31,127 nt of DNA from Balneolia bacterium (lineage in GTDB: Bacteria; Bacteroidota; Rhodothermia; Balneolales; Cyclonatronaceae), in assembly GCA_003566395.1 (NCBI GenBank), contig PXDL01000596.1, positions 1 through 31,127 on the forward strand, read 5' to 3'. Made by a program: the position numbers and the translations under genes. Positions within the stretch are counted from its first letter, which is position 1. Each line of letters starts with the position of its first letter. This document shows positions 16,345-25,322 of this stretch, one piece after another. Below the pieces are notes generated by a model. It was not told the DNA's origin. It saw only the letters and a list, made by a program, of their open reading frames with translations, and ran no database searches.

Positions 16345-17226
16345 TTAGTTTATGTTTTGAAAGTAATCAGCGGGGTTATGTGGTATCCCGTTTTGCCAAA
16401 GCTCAAAATGCAGATGCGGACCCGAACTTACAAGCCCGTAATCACCCACAAAGCCGATAACATCCCCGCGGGTAACAAAATCTCCGGTAACCTTGGCCAG
16501 ATTTTTGCAGTGCTTGTACACACTTACAAACCCTTCGCGGTGTTTAATAATCACCACATGCCCGTAATTAATCGTAAATCCGCTGAACAATACCACGCCA
16601 TCTGAAAAGGCGGTAACCGGGCTTCCTTCCGAAGCGGCGATATCGATACCGTAATGCCTGTTCGAAGGTTCGAACTTTCGGGTCAGGCTGCCGGATAGCG
16701 GAAACTGATTGGGGAAATCGAGATCCCCGGCAAAAAAGTGATAATTCGAAAAAATGATTTCTTCAGGCTCAAGCCCCCGGGTGTACGACTCCGTTCCGGC
16801 AAGCCCGCCCACCGATGTACGGCTGTTTTGTCTTCCGTAAATCTCATCAAGCTGCTGATCTGAAAAACCGGTCACGAATGTGGTATCGGCTCCTTCAATC
16901 AACGCGCGTTTGAAGTTCGAAAGCTGTAATTCGTTCGCATACAGAGAATCCCGTAATTGGTGAACCCGTTCTCTTATCTCCACGATTTGAGACCGCATGG
17001 CCTGATCCTCACGGTTAAAGAGCAGTGTGCCGAGCGGAGTTAGAAAAAAGAACAGAAACACCAGGCCAAGCACCAGCAGGTGAGAAACTACAAAAAAACC
17101 GAGCAGCTTGCGCGGTACTACCTGATAGGTCTCGGTATTTTCCTGCGTACTGCCTTCCCACAGCAATATTGTAAGCTTTCGCTTGCTGAAGGAGATGATT
17201 CGGGAAATAAACGCTTTAATATCCAT
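16345..17226 (-). CDS. Membrane-anchored M23 (LytM) peptidoglycan endopeptidase
   Basis: A 293-residue protein that probably cuts peptide crosslinks in the cell wall. A short cytoplasmic basic N-terminus is followed by one transmembrane helix (about 43-65) and a coiled coil (about 75-112). The M23 domain spans about 180-285. Zinc ligands are His191 and Asp195 (NRHYGIDIA) and His273 (GPHLHFE), with His239 and His271 as the other active-site histidines, so the enzyme should be active. The domain order matches bactofilin-partner hydrolases such as LmdC/Csd-type proteins. It heads the minus-strand block that runs into atp. Confidence 0.93.
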   Translation of the reverse strand: MDIKAFISRIISFSKRKLTILLWEGSTQENTETYQVVPRKLLGFFVVSHLLVLGLVFLFFFLTPLGTLLFNREDQAMRSQIVEIRERVHQLRDSLYANELQLSNFKRALIEGADTTFVTGFSDQQLDEIYGRQNSRTSVGGLAGTESYTRGLEPEEIIFSNYHFFAGDLDFPNQFPLSGSLTRKFEPSNRHYGIDIAASEGSPVTAFSDGVVLFSGFTINYGHVVIIKHREGFVSVYKHCKNLAKVTGDFVTRGDVIGFVGDYGLVSSGPHLHFELWQNGIPHNPADYFQNIN

Positions 17227-17229
17227 GAT

Positions 17230-17295
17230 TTATCGTAACGCGGCCCGGATACCGATAATCAGTCCGTTTAAAAGATAAGAGACTTTGGCTACCAT
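17230..17295 (-). CDS. Possible 21-residue small hydrophobic peptide
   Basis: A short open frame, ATG 17295 to TAA, ends four bases before the M23 start codon. The peptide begins MVAKVSYLLNG and continues with a short hydrophobic run and a basic end (RAALR), i.e. it is an amphipathic or single-pass peptide. A GTG three codons earlier (17304) is an alternative start. No Shine-Dalgarno site is clear and no family is known to me. It could be a leader peptide, a small membrane protein or chance. Confidence 0.25.
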   Translation of the reverse strand: MVAKVSYLLNGLIIGIRAALR

Positions 17296-17382
17296 GTTTT
17301 TCACAGAGCCTTAAAATATCAGATTTCTACTGAATTTCCTTTTCTAAAACCGTTCTGCTCAAGTATGTGTTAATACAGCCGG

Positions 17383-18690
17383 TCAGCCCCGCAACCCGTT
17401 CCGGTTCAGGCAGGCGCGCATCACTTCCGACAAAGCCCCGGCCGTCTCTTTCCTGCTGAAGCGGGCGGTGTAATTAGCGTCGCCTTTAGGAAGTTTCCCC
17501 TGTTTCCATTGTTCTACCAGATTACGAATTGCTTCTGCGAGAGCCGTTACCCGACCCGGTGAAAGAATAACTGCGGCCCCGTACTCTGTGAGCAAATCCT
17601 GGGTTACCCCTTCCGGAACCACGGCCAGAACCGGTTTCAAGCTGCCGATGTATTCGAAAAGTTTGCCGGGAGTCACATCGCCCATGTTCCGGTCTGCGGG
17701 AAGCGTCAGGAAAAGGCAATCGGCCCGGTTCAGGTTTTTCACAGCCTCGGCGTGAGGTAAATACCCGTGATCTGTGGTGATGTCTGAAACGCCGAGTTGA
17801 TGAATGCGTTCCAGATGCGAATCCTCAAGCCCACCCTGAAACTCAAGCCTGAGAAAACCCGCAAGCCCGGGGTGTTGGTTGCGAAACAGGCTGACCGCCT
17901 CCAGCAGTTCATCGGGGCGAATAGAATTATAAAACCGGCCGCTGTGCAGCAGGGTGAAATATTCAGGATCGGGAACTACCGCCCGATTTTGCTCGAAATA
18001 GGCAGGATCATATCCGTTGGGGATTACATGAATGCCGTATTCGGGATCGGTCCGCTGCCCAATTCTCTCTTTATAGGTATGGTTCACAGCGGTAATGGCA
18101 TCGGCATGGTGCAGGGTCTGCTGTTCAATGCGCTCCATTTTTTTGAAGTGGAGCCGCGTCGGATAGCTGATCCAGTGGCTGTAAAGCCATTCATCCCTGA
18201 AATCCATCACCACAGGCACGCCTGTCGTTTCCCTGAATTGTGCCGCAAGCATCAGATTGCTGTACGGTGGCGCGGTAGAAAAAACCACGTCAAACGGTTT
18301 GTGGTGATGCAGTTCAAGCGCGCGCCGGTAGCCCGGATCAATCCAGCCTTTCTTATTATCTGGCAGAAAAAACCAGGATGTGATAAAAGACAAAAGTCGG
18401 CTTTTCCAGGGGGAGGGCTTCACCCTGAGCTGACGCACACCGCCTGCATGAAACAGAGTTCGTGCTTTTACCCGAACCACCTCAATATTGTGGGCTTCAA
18501 CTTCTTCCAGCAGAGAAGAATCGAAATGATAATACGCGCCCGGCTCCGGGGTCAGCACCACCGGTTCCCATCCGAATTCTTTTAAATACCGGGCCAGCTT
18601 AACCGGCCGTTGCACCCCGCTCCCTCCCAGGGGCGGAAAATAATAGGCGATAATAAGAACGCGCTGCGGGGTGATGGCTGAATCAGTCAT
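17383..18690 (-). CDS. Glycosyltransferase family 4-like protein
   Basis: The 435-residue GT-B protein starts at ATG 18690, chosen over a TTG at 18705 because GGAAG lies five bases before it. The N-terminal domain opens with VLIIAYYFPPLGGSGVQRPVKLARYL, common in glycosyltransferases of exopolysaccharide and LPS loci. STAPPYSNLMLA and MDFRDEW follow. The donor side has VIPNGYDP, HSGRFY and PGKLFEYIGSLKPVLA, where Glu replaces part of the usual EX7E motif. The sugar and acceptor are unknown. It lies 33 nt downstream of guaB on the same strand. Confidence 0.88.
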   Translation of the reverse strand: MTDSAITPQRVLIIAYYFPPLGGSGVQRPVKLARYLKEFGWEPVVLTPEPGAYYHFDSSLLEEVEAHNIEVVRVKARTLFHAGGVRQLRVKPSPWKSRLLSFITSWFFLPDNKKGWIDPGYRRALELHHHKPFDVVFSTAPPYSNLMLAAQFRETTGVPVVMDFRDEWLYSHWISYPTRLHFKKMERIEQQTLHHADAITAVNHTYKERIGQRTDPEYGIHVIPNGYDPAYFEQNRAVVPDPEYFTLLHSGRFYNSIRPDELLEAVSLFRNQHPGLAGFLRLEFQGGLEDSHLERIHQLGVSDITTDHGYLPHAEAVKNLNRADCLFLTLPADRNMGDVTPGKLFEYIGSLKPVLAVVPEGVTQDLLTEYGAAVILSPGRVTALAEAIRNLVEQWKQGKLPKGDANYTARFSRKETAGALSEVMRACLNRNGLRG

Positions 18691-18723
18691 TCGTACTTCC
18701 GGCAAGTTCGGAGAAAAAGACGG

Positions 18724-20202
18724 TTAACGGGCGGAATAGTTGGGCGATTCCTTGGTGATGTGCACCGTGTGTGGATGGCTCTCCCGCATTCCGGCCGCTG
18801 AAATCTGCACGAATTCCGCCTTTTGCAGCGTCGCTATATCGGGCGATCCGCAATACCCCATGGCGGCCCGTAACCCACCGACCATCTGATATACCACTTC
18901 GGAAAGGGTTCCTTTATAAGGCACCCGGCCCTCGATACCTTCCGGTACCAGCTTGCGGATGTCATCCTCCACATCCTGAAAATAGCGGTCCTTGCTGCCT
19001 TTGCTCATCGCGGTGATACTGCCCATTCCGCGGTATGTTTTAAATTTTCGTCCTTCATAAATCACGGTTTCCCCGGGGCTTTCATCCACACCGGCAAACA
19101 TGGAACCCAGCATAACGGCATGGGCGCCTCCGGCCAGGGCTTTGGGGATATCCCCGGTCTGTTTAATACCGCCGTCTGCAATCAGGCCGATGCCGTTTTC
19201 TTTGGTGTAGGCCGCCACTTCCATTACGGCGCTGAGCTGGGGTACACCCACTCCGGTAACAACACGCGTGGTGCAGATAGAGCCGGGACCTACGCCTACT
19301 TTTACTGCATCCGCTCCGGCTTTGTGCAGCGCCTCGGCGGCATCCCGGGTTGCAATATTTCCACCGATAATTACCAGCTCCGGCCACGATTTACGCAGGG
19401 TGCGCACCGTTTGCAGCACGCCTTCGGAGTGTCCGTGGGCGGTATCCACCACAATGCAGTCAACCGAAGCGTTTACGAGCGCGTCAACCCTGTTTTCGGT
19501 GTCGGGGGTTATTCCTACGGCTGCCCCCACGCGTAAACGCCCCATTTCGTCTTTACAGGCGTTGGGAAAGTTCTTCTTCTTTTCAATATCCTTGAATGTG
19601 ATCAAGCCCACCAAGATACCGTCGTTGTCGATGATCGGGAGTTTTTCAATTTTGTAGGCCTGAAGCAAACGCTCGGCCTGTTCCAGGGTGGTTCCGGCTT
19701 TGGCGGTAACCAGATTTTCAGATGTCATGATATCGACGAGCAGCTTACCGTCGTTTTTCTCGAATCTGAGGTCACGGTTTGTAACGATACCCAGCAGCTT
19801 GCCCGAGCTGTCCACCACCGGAATTCCTCCGATTTTGTGTTGTCCCATCACCTTTCGCGCATCAAAAACGGAGGCATCTTTGGTAAGCGTAACCGGATCC
19901 ACGATCATCCCGCTTTCACTTCGCTTAACCAGGCGCACCTGCTCGGCCTGCTCGTCTATTGTCATATTTTTATGGAGGATCGCCATGCCGCCTTCACGCG
20001 CCAGGGCAATCGCGAGGCGGTATTCTGAAACCGTGTCCATCGCGGCGCTGAGAACAGGGACATTCAGGGTGAGGTTGCGTGCGAGTTTTACCGCGGTATC
20101 AACGTTTCGGGGCAGTACGGTGGAGTGAGCGGGCACCAGCAGCACGTCGTCATAGGTGAGGCCGTGGCGGGTTATTTTTCCGGAGGGGTCGTTCAGTTGC
20201 AT
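18724..20202 (-). CDS. guaB: Inosine-5'-monophosphate dehydrogenase
   Basis: Converts IMP to XMP with NAD+, the rate-limiting step of guanine nucleotide synthesis. The start is set at ATG 20202 (MQLNDPSGK), giving the usual 492 residues; a GTG at 20256 would add an unlikely N-terminus. The barrel begins LTYDDVLLVPAHSTVLP. Two CBS domains occupy about residues 95-210. The catalytic cysteine is about Cys310 in GPGSICTTR, followed by ADGGIKQTGDI, GSMFAG and the flap region YRGMGS. No truncation or missing key residue was seen. Confidence 0.97.
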   Translation of the reverse strand: MQLNDPSGKITRHGLTYDDVLLVPAHSTVLPRNVDTAVKLARNLTLNVPVLSAAMDTVSEYRLAIALAREGGMAILHKNMTIDEQAEQVRLVKRSESGMIVDPVTLTKDASVFDARKVMGQHKIGGIPVVDSSGKLLGIVTNRDLRFEKNDGKLLVDIMTSENLVTAKAGTTLEQAERLLQAYKIEKLPIIDNDGILVGLITFKDIEKKKNFPNACKDEMGRLRVGAAVGITPDTENRVDALVNASVDCIVVDTAHGHSEGVLQTVRTLRKSWPELVIIGGNIATRDAAEALHKAGADAVKVGVGPGSICTTRVVTGVGVPQLSAVMEVAAYTKENGIGLIADGGIKQTGDIPKALAGGAHAVMLGSMFAGVDESPGETVIYEGRKFKTYRGMGSITAMSKGSKDRYFQDVEDDIRKLVPEGIEGRVPYKGTLSEVVYQMVGGLRAAMGYCGSPDIATLQKAEFVQISAAGMRESHPHTVHITKESPNYSAR

Positions 20203-20341
20203 GAGTGCAGATTTTTTCAAAATTCGGGTTTTGGAAAAATAGGGATATCGGCCCACTTATCCGTGTAAATTTATGATGAAACCACCATCCCCACACGCAG
20301 CAACTCAAGCGTAAAATCACGGATGACGATACGGAAAACCA

Positions 20342-22492
20342 TCAGTCGTTATAAACGACCACAGGACAGGGCGCATCACGAAGCATCCGCTCTACTTTGG
20401 GCCCGAGATACAGGCGCTCGGAGCCGGGGCGAATACTTGTACCGATTACAATCAGATCCACATTATGTTCTGCAGCAATACGGTTTATAACCTCTTCAGC
20501 TCTCTGCCCGATTTCGGTCATGGCGCTGGTTTTGATCTTGTAGGAATCGCCTATCTTTTTGATCTCATCCACAAATTGCCGGGCCATTTCCTCTTTCCGG
20601 CTTTCTAACCTCGATTGACTTACGCTGCTTTCGCGGGTCTTGCTCATTTCAATAACGTTAAGGACGATCACGTCTTCGTCCTGTTTTTCGGTCAGGTAAA
20701 ACGCAATGTCGGCTGCTTTTTTAGAAGCCAGGGAGCCGTTGGTCGGAATCATGATTTTTTTCGGGTTCCAGTCTTCTTTTATCACTCCTCCGTGAATAAC
20801 CATCGTTGGGCACGGGGCGCTTCTGATAAGTTCATCCACCATCGGGCTAAAAAGGTATTCTTTTTCCTGATTTTCGGTGGCCCCAAGCACCAACATATTG
20901 TAATCCTTTTTCAACTCGGTAAGAATGGCGTCTATAGGTTCGGAATCCGACACTACTTTCAGAACAATCTCACTGTGATCGAAATAGCCGGAAATTTTTT
21001 TCAGGAACTGCTGGCTTTTGGTTTTATCTGCTTCCGGTGCCACGTTTAACAAGGTTACCGAGATTTCGGTATTCCGGGAAAGTTTTTTCAATAGCACCGA
21101 CTCGATAGTCTGTATCGTGGATTTATCGATATCTTCACGGTACCGGATAGGCAGTAACACCCTGTTTACATGGGCGATAAAGCTTTTGCTCTCCATCTCT
21201 TCCCTGGCAAGGCGCTCTTTTTCCTGCTCATCCAGTTCTACCCGCCGAAGCGTCCATTTGAGGGCAAAAGGTGCCATCAGCGAAGTAACCATCGCCATCA
21301 ATACGATAATGGAAAACATATCCTGACTTAGAACACCCAGTGTTAAACCGATGGTGGCGATAATAATCTCCATAGCTCCACGCGCGTTCAGCCCTGCCCC
21401 GAACGTAAGGGCGGTCCAGTGGTCTTTTCCGCCAATCAGCCGGGCCCCCAGGTAGGTTCCTACAACTTTTCCGGACGTGGCAATAAAAATTACGAGCAGG
21501 GCAATCAGTATAAGTTCGGGAGAAAGCAGGTTGAGCACATTCACTTTCAGTCCTGCAACGGCGAAGAAAATGGGGGCAAAAATACCCAGCGCTATAGCGT
21601 GCAGCGTTCGGTGTACATGAGCCGGGATACGCGAAACCTGGCCGACAATTATCCCCATCACAAACGCCCCGAGTACAGCCTCCAGGTTCAGCGCATGGGT
21701 GGCGGAGCCCCAGATAAACATAAATATGATAATAAGGCTCAGCAACGAATGTGAGCTAACCACTTCATCCTGCACGTAATTAACGGCTTTCCGGAAAAAC
21801 CATGTACCGAGGGTAAAACTAAAAATCAGGAATGCCAGCACGCTACCGACAATATAGAGCACGCTTCCAAGGGTGATAGCCGCACCACTGGCCAGGCCTG
21901 CAACGATAGAGAGCAAAATCCAGCCGTTGGTATCGTCGCTCATACCCGCGGCAATGATCGTTTGGCCAATATCCCGCCTGACCAGATTCATATCCATCAG
22001 CACCTTGGCAATTACAGGAATGGCTGATATAGACATAGCGGTTCCTACAAAAAGAGCAAATACAATACGTTGATCGACGTCGGCGAGCAGGAAGTCCGGC
22101 AAGTACATTCCAAGCAGAAAGCCTGTGGCAAACGTAACGATGATACCCCCATACGATACGCTAACAGCTGTTTTGGCGTGCCTTTTTATCAGCTTGATAT
22201 CGGTTTCCATTCCCGTTATAAGCAGCAAAAACATCGCACCGATCAACGCAACAAGTTCCAGCAAATACCCAGCTGACTCGGTCTGAGGTATAATAAGTTC
22301 ACCAAATCCCGGGAAAAGGGTACTCAGGATGGAGGGACCGAGGATAATTCCTGCCATAATCTCACCAATGACCGATGGCTGATTCAGGCGTTGGGCAAGC
22401 TCTCCGAGTAGTCTTGCGGATAACAGCAAAATCCCCAACTGAAAAAACAAAAGTACGATTTCATCGTGTGGTGCGGCTGTAAAAATATCCAT
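20342..22492 (-). CDS. CPA2-family (Kef-type) cation/H+ antiporter with two Usp domains
   Basis: Residues 1-415 form a 12-13-helix Kef/NhaS-type exchanger. SVIGEIMAGIILGPSIL is the family start, and AAGMSDDTNGWILL near residue 182 holds the paired acidic residues of the ion site. The cytoplasmic tail carries two universal stress protein folds, about 442-567 (APCPTMVIHG end) and 577-716. The second has an ATP-binding type loop, IGTSIRPGSERLYLGPKVERML. The protein probably exchanges Na+ or K+ for H+ under control of nucleotide binding. It is divergent from the second antiporter gene. Confidence 0.92.
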   Translation of the reverse strand: MDIFTAAPHDEIVLLFFQLGILLLSARLLGELAQRLNQPSVIGEIMAGIILGPSILSTLFPGFGELIIPQTESAGYLLELVALIGAMFLLLITGMETDIKLIKRHAKTAVSVSYGGIIVTFATGFLLGMYLPDFLLADVDQRIVFALFVGTAMSISAIPVIAKVLMDMNLVRRDIGQTIIAAGMSDDTNGWILLSIVAGLASGAAITLGSVLYIVGSVLAFLIFSFTLGTWFFRKAVNYVQDEVVSSHSLLSLIIIFMFIWGSATHALNLEAVLGAFVMGIIVGQVSRIPAHVHRTLHAIALGIFAPIFFAVAGLKVNVLNLLSPELILIALLVIFIATSGKVVGTYLGARLIGGKDHWTALTFGAGLNARGAMEIIIATIGLTLGVLSQDMFSIIVLMAMVTSLMAPFALKWTLRRVELDEQEKERLAREEMESKSFIAHVNRVLLPIRYREDIDKSTIQTIESVLLKKLSRNTEISVTLLNVAPEADKTKSQQFLKKISGYFDHSEIVLKVVSDSEPIDAILTELKKDYNMLVLGATENQEKEYLFSPMVDELIRSAPCPTMVIHGGVIKEDWNPKKIMIPTNGSLASKKAADIAFYLTEKQDEDVIVLNVIEMSKTRESSVSQSRLESRKEEMARQFVDEIKKIGDSYKIKTSAMTEIGQRAEEVINRIAAEHNVDLIVIGTSIRPGSERLYLGPKVERMLRDAPCPVVVYND

Positions 22493-22831
22493 CCAGGCTG
22501 TAAACTTTTTATCTATTCGTGTATATTTGCCCCTTCATCACAGAAGACGGGAACTTACAGATTTCGTCCCTAAATCGCATTTTTAACCTTTCAAAGTTCA
22601 CTATCTTCCTATCTGTCTTATTTTCAAATACCTGAACGGTGCTATTTTTCCGGTGATTCCTACATTCCAACACTTACAGACAGATTACGTTCACCCTTTA
22701 AAAATGGATAAGCGGTAAACAGACTCACCAATTGTTTCCATCCATTCAGACACAGGTCTAAAAAGTTACCTTATCCCATACTCCTGAACTCACTCTTCAA
22801 CATACAATTCGGCCTCCCCGTAAGCGATCCG
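22493..22831. other. Divergent intergenic region between two antiporter genes
   Basis: This is expected to hold promoters for both antiporters. TATATTTG at 22522-22529 (plus strand) fits the Bacteroidota -7 consensus TAnnTTTG, but a matching TTTG at the upstream position was not found. The last 50 bases (22781-22831) probably belong to the coding region of the plus-strand gene (see that entry). The rest shows no RNA gene, repeat or strong hairpin. Confidence 0.4.
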
Positions 22832-25315
22832 GTGCTGATTTTCGCCATTGTGATGATCATCATCCTTCTGGCGCCGATGCTCGTACAACGACTCAAAATT
22901 CCGGGCCTTGTAGGAACCATACTGGCCGGTACTATCGTGGGACCGAGCGTACTTGGGCTTCTCCAGCGGGACGACACCATAATCCTGCTTGGCACGGTCG
23001 GACTCCTATACCTGATGTTCATGGCCGGGCTGAGCATCGACCTGAATAAATTTGAGAAAAACCGAAACAAAAGCCTCGCTTTCGGGCTAATCTCTTTTTT
23101 CATTCCTCAGCTTGCCGCTATTCCCGTAGGCATGTATGTGCTCGATTTTTCCCTCTATTCTTCCCTCCTGCTCGGCTCCATTGTGGGGTCGCATACATTG
23201 CTTGCCTACCCGATAGCAAACCGCATCGGCATCCAGAAAAACACGGCCGTTACTATGGCCATGGGAGCGACTATCGTTACGGATATGTTTTCTCTGTTGA
23301 TTCTCGCAGTTGTAGCAAACGCCGTTTCCGGTTCAAGCGGGGCCGCTTTCTGGATTACGTTTGCCCTCATGGTGATTGCCTACGGAGTGCTGATGCTGGT
23401 CGGGCTGCCGGCGCTCGGACGATGGTTTTTCCGGAACGTTCGCAATCAGACCAATACGGAGTATGTGTTTATGATTGCGTTGCTTTTTATTGCTGCATGG
23501 CTGGCCGAATTGATCGGGCTGGCAGCGATTATAGGTGCGTTTCTGGCCGGTCTTACCCTGAACCGCCTCGTCCCTGAATCCGGCACGCTCATGAGCCGGG
23601 TGCAGTTCGTCGGCAATGCGCTTTTCATCCCCTTCTTTTTAATTTCCGTCGGGATGCTTGTGGATGTAAGGGTGATGGTTGAAAGCTGGGAGGTATGGAT
23701 ACAGACGGGTACATTTACAGCTCTGGTGGTGTTTGGAAAAGGCGGGGCGGCCAAAATTACCCAGCTTATTTTCAGGATGACGCCCGCCGAAGGCTGGACC
23801 GTAGCCGGGCTTACGATCCCGCAGGCCGCTGCTACGCTTGCCGTAACCCTGGTAGGGTTTGAAATCGGATTGCTGTCTCAAACCTCGGTGAATGCGGTGG
23901 TGCTGCTGATCCTGATTACCTGCCTGATCGGGCCGAGTTTTGTTGAGCGATTCGGGCGCCGGGTAGCCCTGCAGGAGTCCAAAGTTCCTTATAACCCGCA
24001 GGACGCTCCTGAGCGTATCCTTGTGCCTCTGGCGAATCCGCAGACAGCCGAAGCGCTGATGGATCTGGCTATGATGATCCGCCGTAACACAGCAGTTGAG
24101 CCGATTTTCCCGCTTACCGTTGCCCGTGATGCGGGTACTGAAAATACCGACGCCCGGGTAGCCGATAGCGAAAAAATGCTGAGCCACGCGGTTGTGCACG
24201 CCGCCGCCGCCGAAGTGCCTGTGCTACCGGTAACCCGGATAGACATGAACATTTCCAACGGCATTACCCGGGCAATTAAGGAGCTGCGGATTTCGCATGT
24301 GGTGATCGGCTGGAATGGTCAGATTTCGGCCCGGCAGCGTATTTTCGGAACCGTGCTCGACCAGATGCTCGAACAGACACAGCAGCTCATTATGGTATGT
24401 AAGGTCGATCATCCCATCAATATTACCGAGCGGATTGTGGTAATGATTCCTCCCTATCTGGACCGTGAGCCCGGGTTTATGGGAGCGATAGACTCGGTGA
24501 AAACAATGGTTAGTGAAATCGGGGCGGATTTGATTATAGTTACCTCAAGAAACAACCAGAAAAAAGTGCGGCAGGTATTCGAAAAGATGGAGCCCGAGCT
24601 GGAAGCTGAGTACATCACCCTTGAACTGTGGAGTGATTTACTTAAGGACGAACGACTGATTTTCCGCGATAGTGAGGACCTGCTTATACTTCTGAGTACC
24701 CGCAAGGGAACCGTTTCATGGGACCCCAATCTTGAGCGTCTGCCGCGTATTATTTCCCAGAATTATCCGGATGTCAATTTCCTGACTCTCTATCCGTCTG
24801 AACTTACCGGCGATGATATGCCGGCCAACCGCATCACCTTTGAGCATCTCGGGCGCATTCCGGCCATCAAAAGCGAGCAGGTGAATTTCGAGCTCGACGA
24901 TATGGATCCCGAAACGGCGCTGCGTGAGCTGATGGGCAAAAAATTCCGGCAAAACCCGGTAGAACTGTCCGGGATTATTGAGCGTGTGTTAGCTCAGGAT
25001 ACCGACAATCTTCCGGGTGAACTTCCCGGAGTTGTGCTTACCAAAACCAGGTCGGCTTCCATCGATTCTCCCATCCTCTTTTTAGGAATTAGCTCCAAAG
25101 GCATAGATTATCCCGGGATGGAAGAAAAAATTCACCTTATATTCGTACTGGTTACTCCGTACACGAACAGCACCCAGCGCAATCTGAGTATTTTGGCAAG
25201 CATCGCGCGTCTGCTCGGCCACGGAAAGGCCTATAAGCGGATCCGAAAAGCTCAATCCGTTTCAGAAATAATTGAAATTCTTGATGATGTCCGTCTGAAA
25301 ATTAAAAAGAACTAA
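22832..25315 (+). CDS. CPA2-family cation/H+ antiporter with Usp-like and PTS EIIA-like C-terminal domains
   Basis: From GTG 22832 the product has 827 residues. Residues 1-375 are the exchanger, with GLVGTILAGTIVGPSVLGLL and GATIVTDMFSLL as pore-region landmarks. Two Usp-like folds follow (about 393-525 and 532-658). Residues 675-820 resemble the EIIA domain of fructose/mannitol type (IHLIFVLVTP, then SILASIARLLGHGKAYKRIRKA, then a SEIIEIL ending). Where EIIA has the phosphorylated His (PHxR), this protein has Thr-Lys-Thr-Arg (Lys738), so phosphotransfer is unlikely and a sensory role is plausible. The frame continues upstream to about 22781 with family-like sequence (LPVSDPVLIF) but no ATG, so the true start is probably non-AUG and earlier. 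Confidence 0.9.
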   Translation: MLIFAIVMIIILLAPMLVQRLKIPGLVGTILAGTIVGPSVLGLLQRDDTIILLGTVGLLYLMFMAGLSIDLNKFEKNRNKSLAFGLISFFIPQLAAIPVGMYVLDFSLYSSLLLGSIVGSHTLLAYPIANRIGIQKNTAVTMAMGATIVTDMFSLLILAVVANAVSGSSGAAFWITFALMVIAYGVLMLVGLPALGRWFFRNVRNQTNTEYVFMIALLFIAAWLAELIGLAAIIGAFLAGLTLNRLVPESGTLMSRVQFVGNALFIPFFLISVGMLVDVRVMVESWEVWIQTGTFTALVVFGKGGAAKITQLIFRMTPAEGWTVAGLTIPQAAATLAVTLVGFEIGLLSQTSVNAVVLLILITCLIGPSFVERFGRRVALQESKVPYNPQDAPERILVPLANPQTAEALMDLAMMIRRNTAVEPIFPLTVARDAGTENTDARVADSEKMLSHAVVHAAAAEVPVLPVTRIDMNISNGITRAIKELRISHVVIGWNGQISARQRIFGTVLDQMLEQTQQLIMVCKVDHPINITERIVVMIPPYLDREPGFMGAIDSVKTMVSEIGADLIIVTSRNNQKKVRQVFEKMEPELEAEYITLELWSDLLKDERLIFRDSEDLLILLSTRKGTVSWDPNLERLPRIISQNYPDVNFLTLYPSELTGDDMPANRITFEHLGRIPAIKSEQVNFELDDMDPETALRELMGKKFRQNPVELSGIIERVLAQDTDNLPGELPGVVLTKTRSASIDSPILFLGISSKGIDYPGMEEKIHLIFVLVTPYTNSTQRNLSILASIARLLGHGKAYKRIRKAQSVSEIIEILDDVRLKIKKN

Positions 25316-25322
25316 GCCGCTC

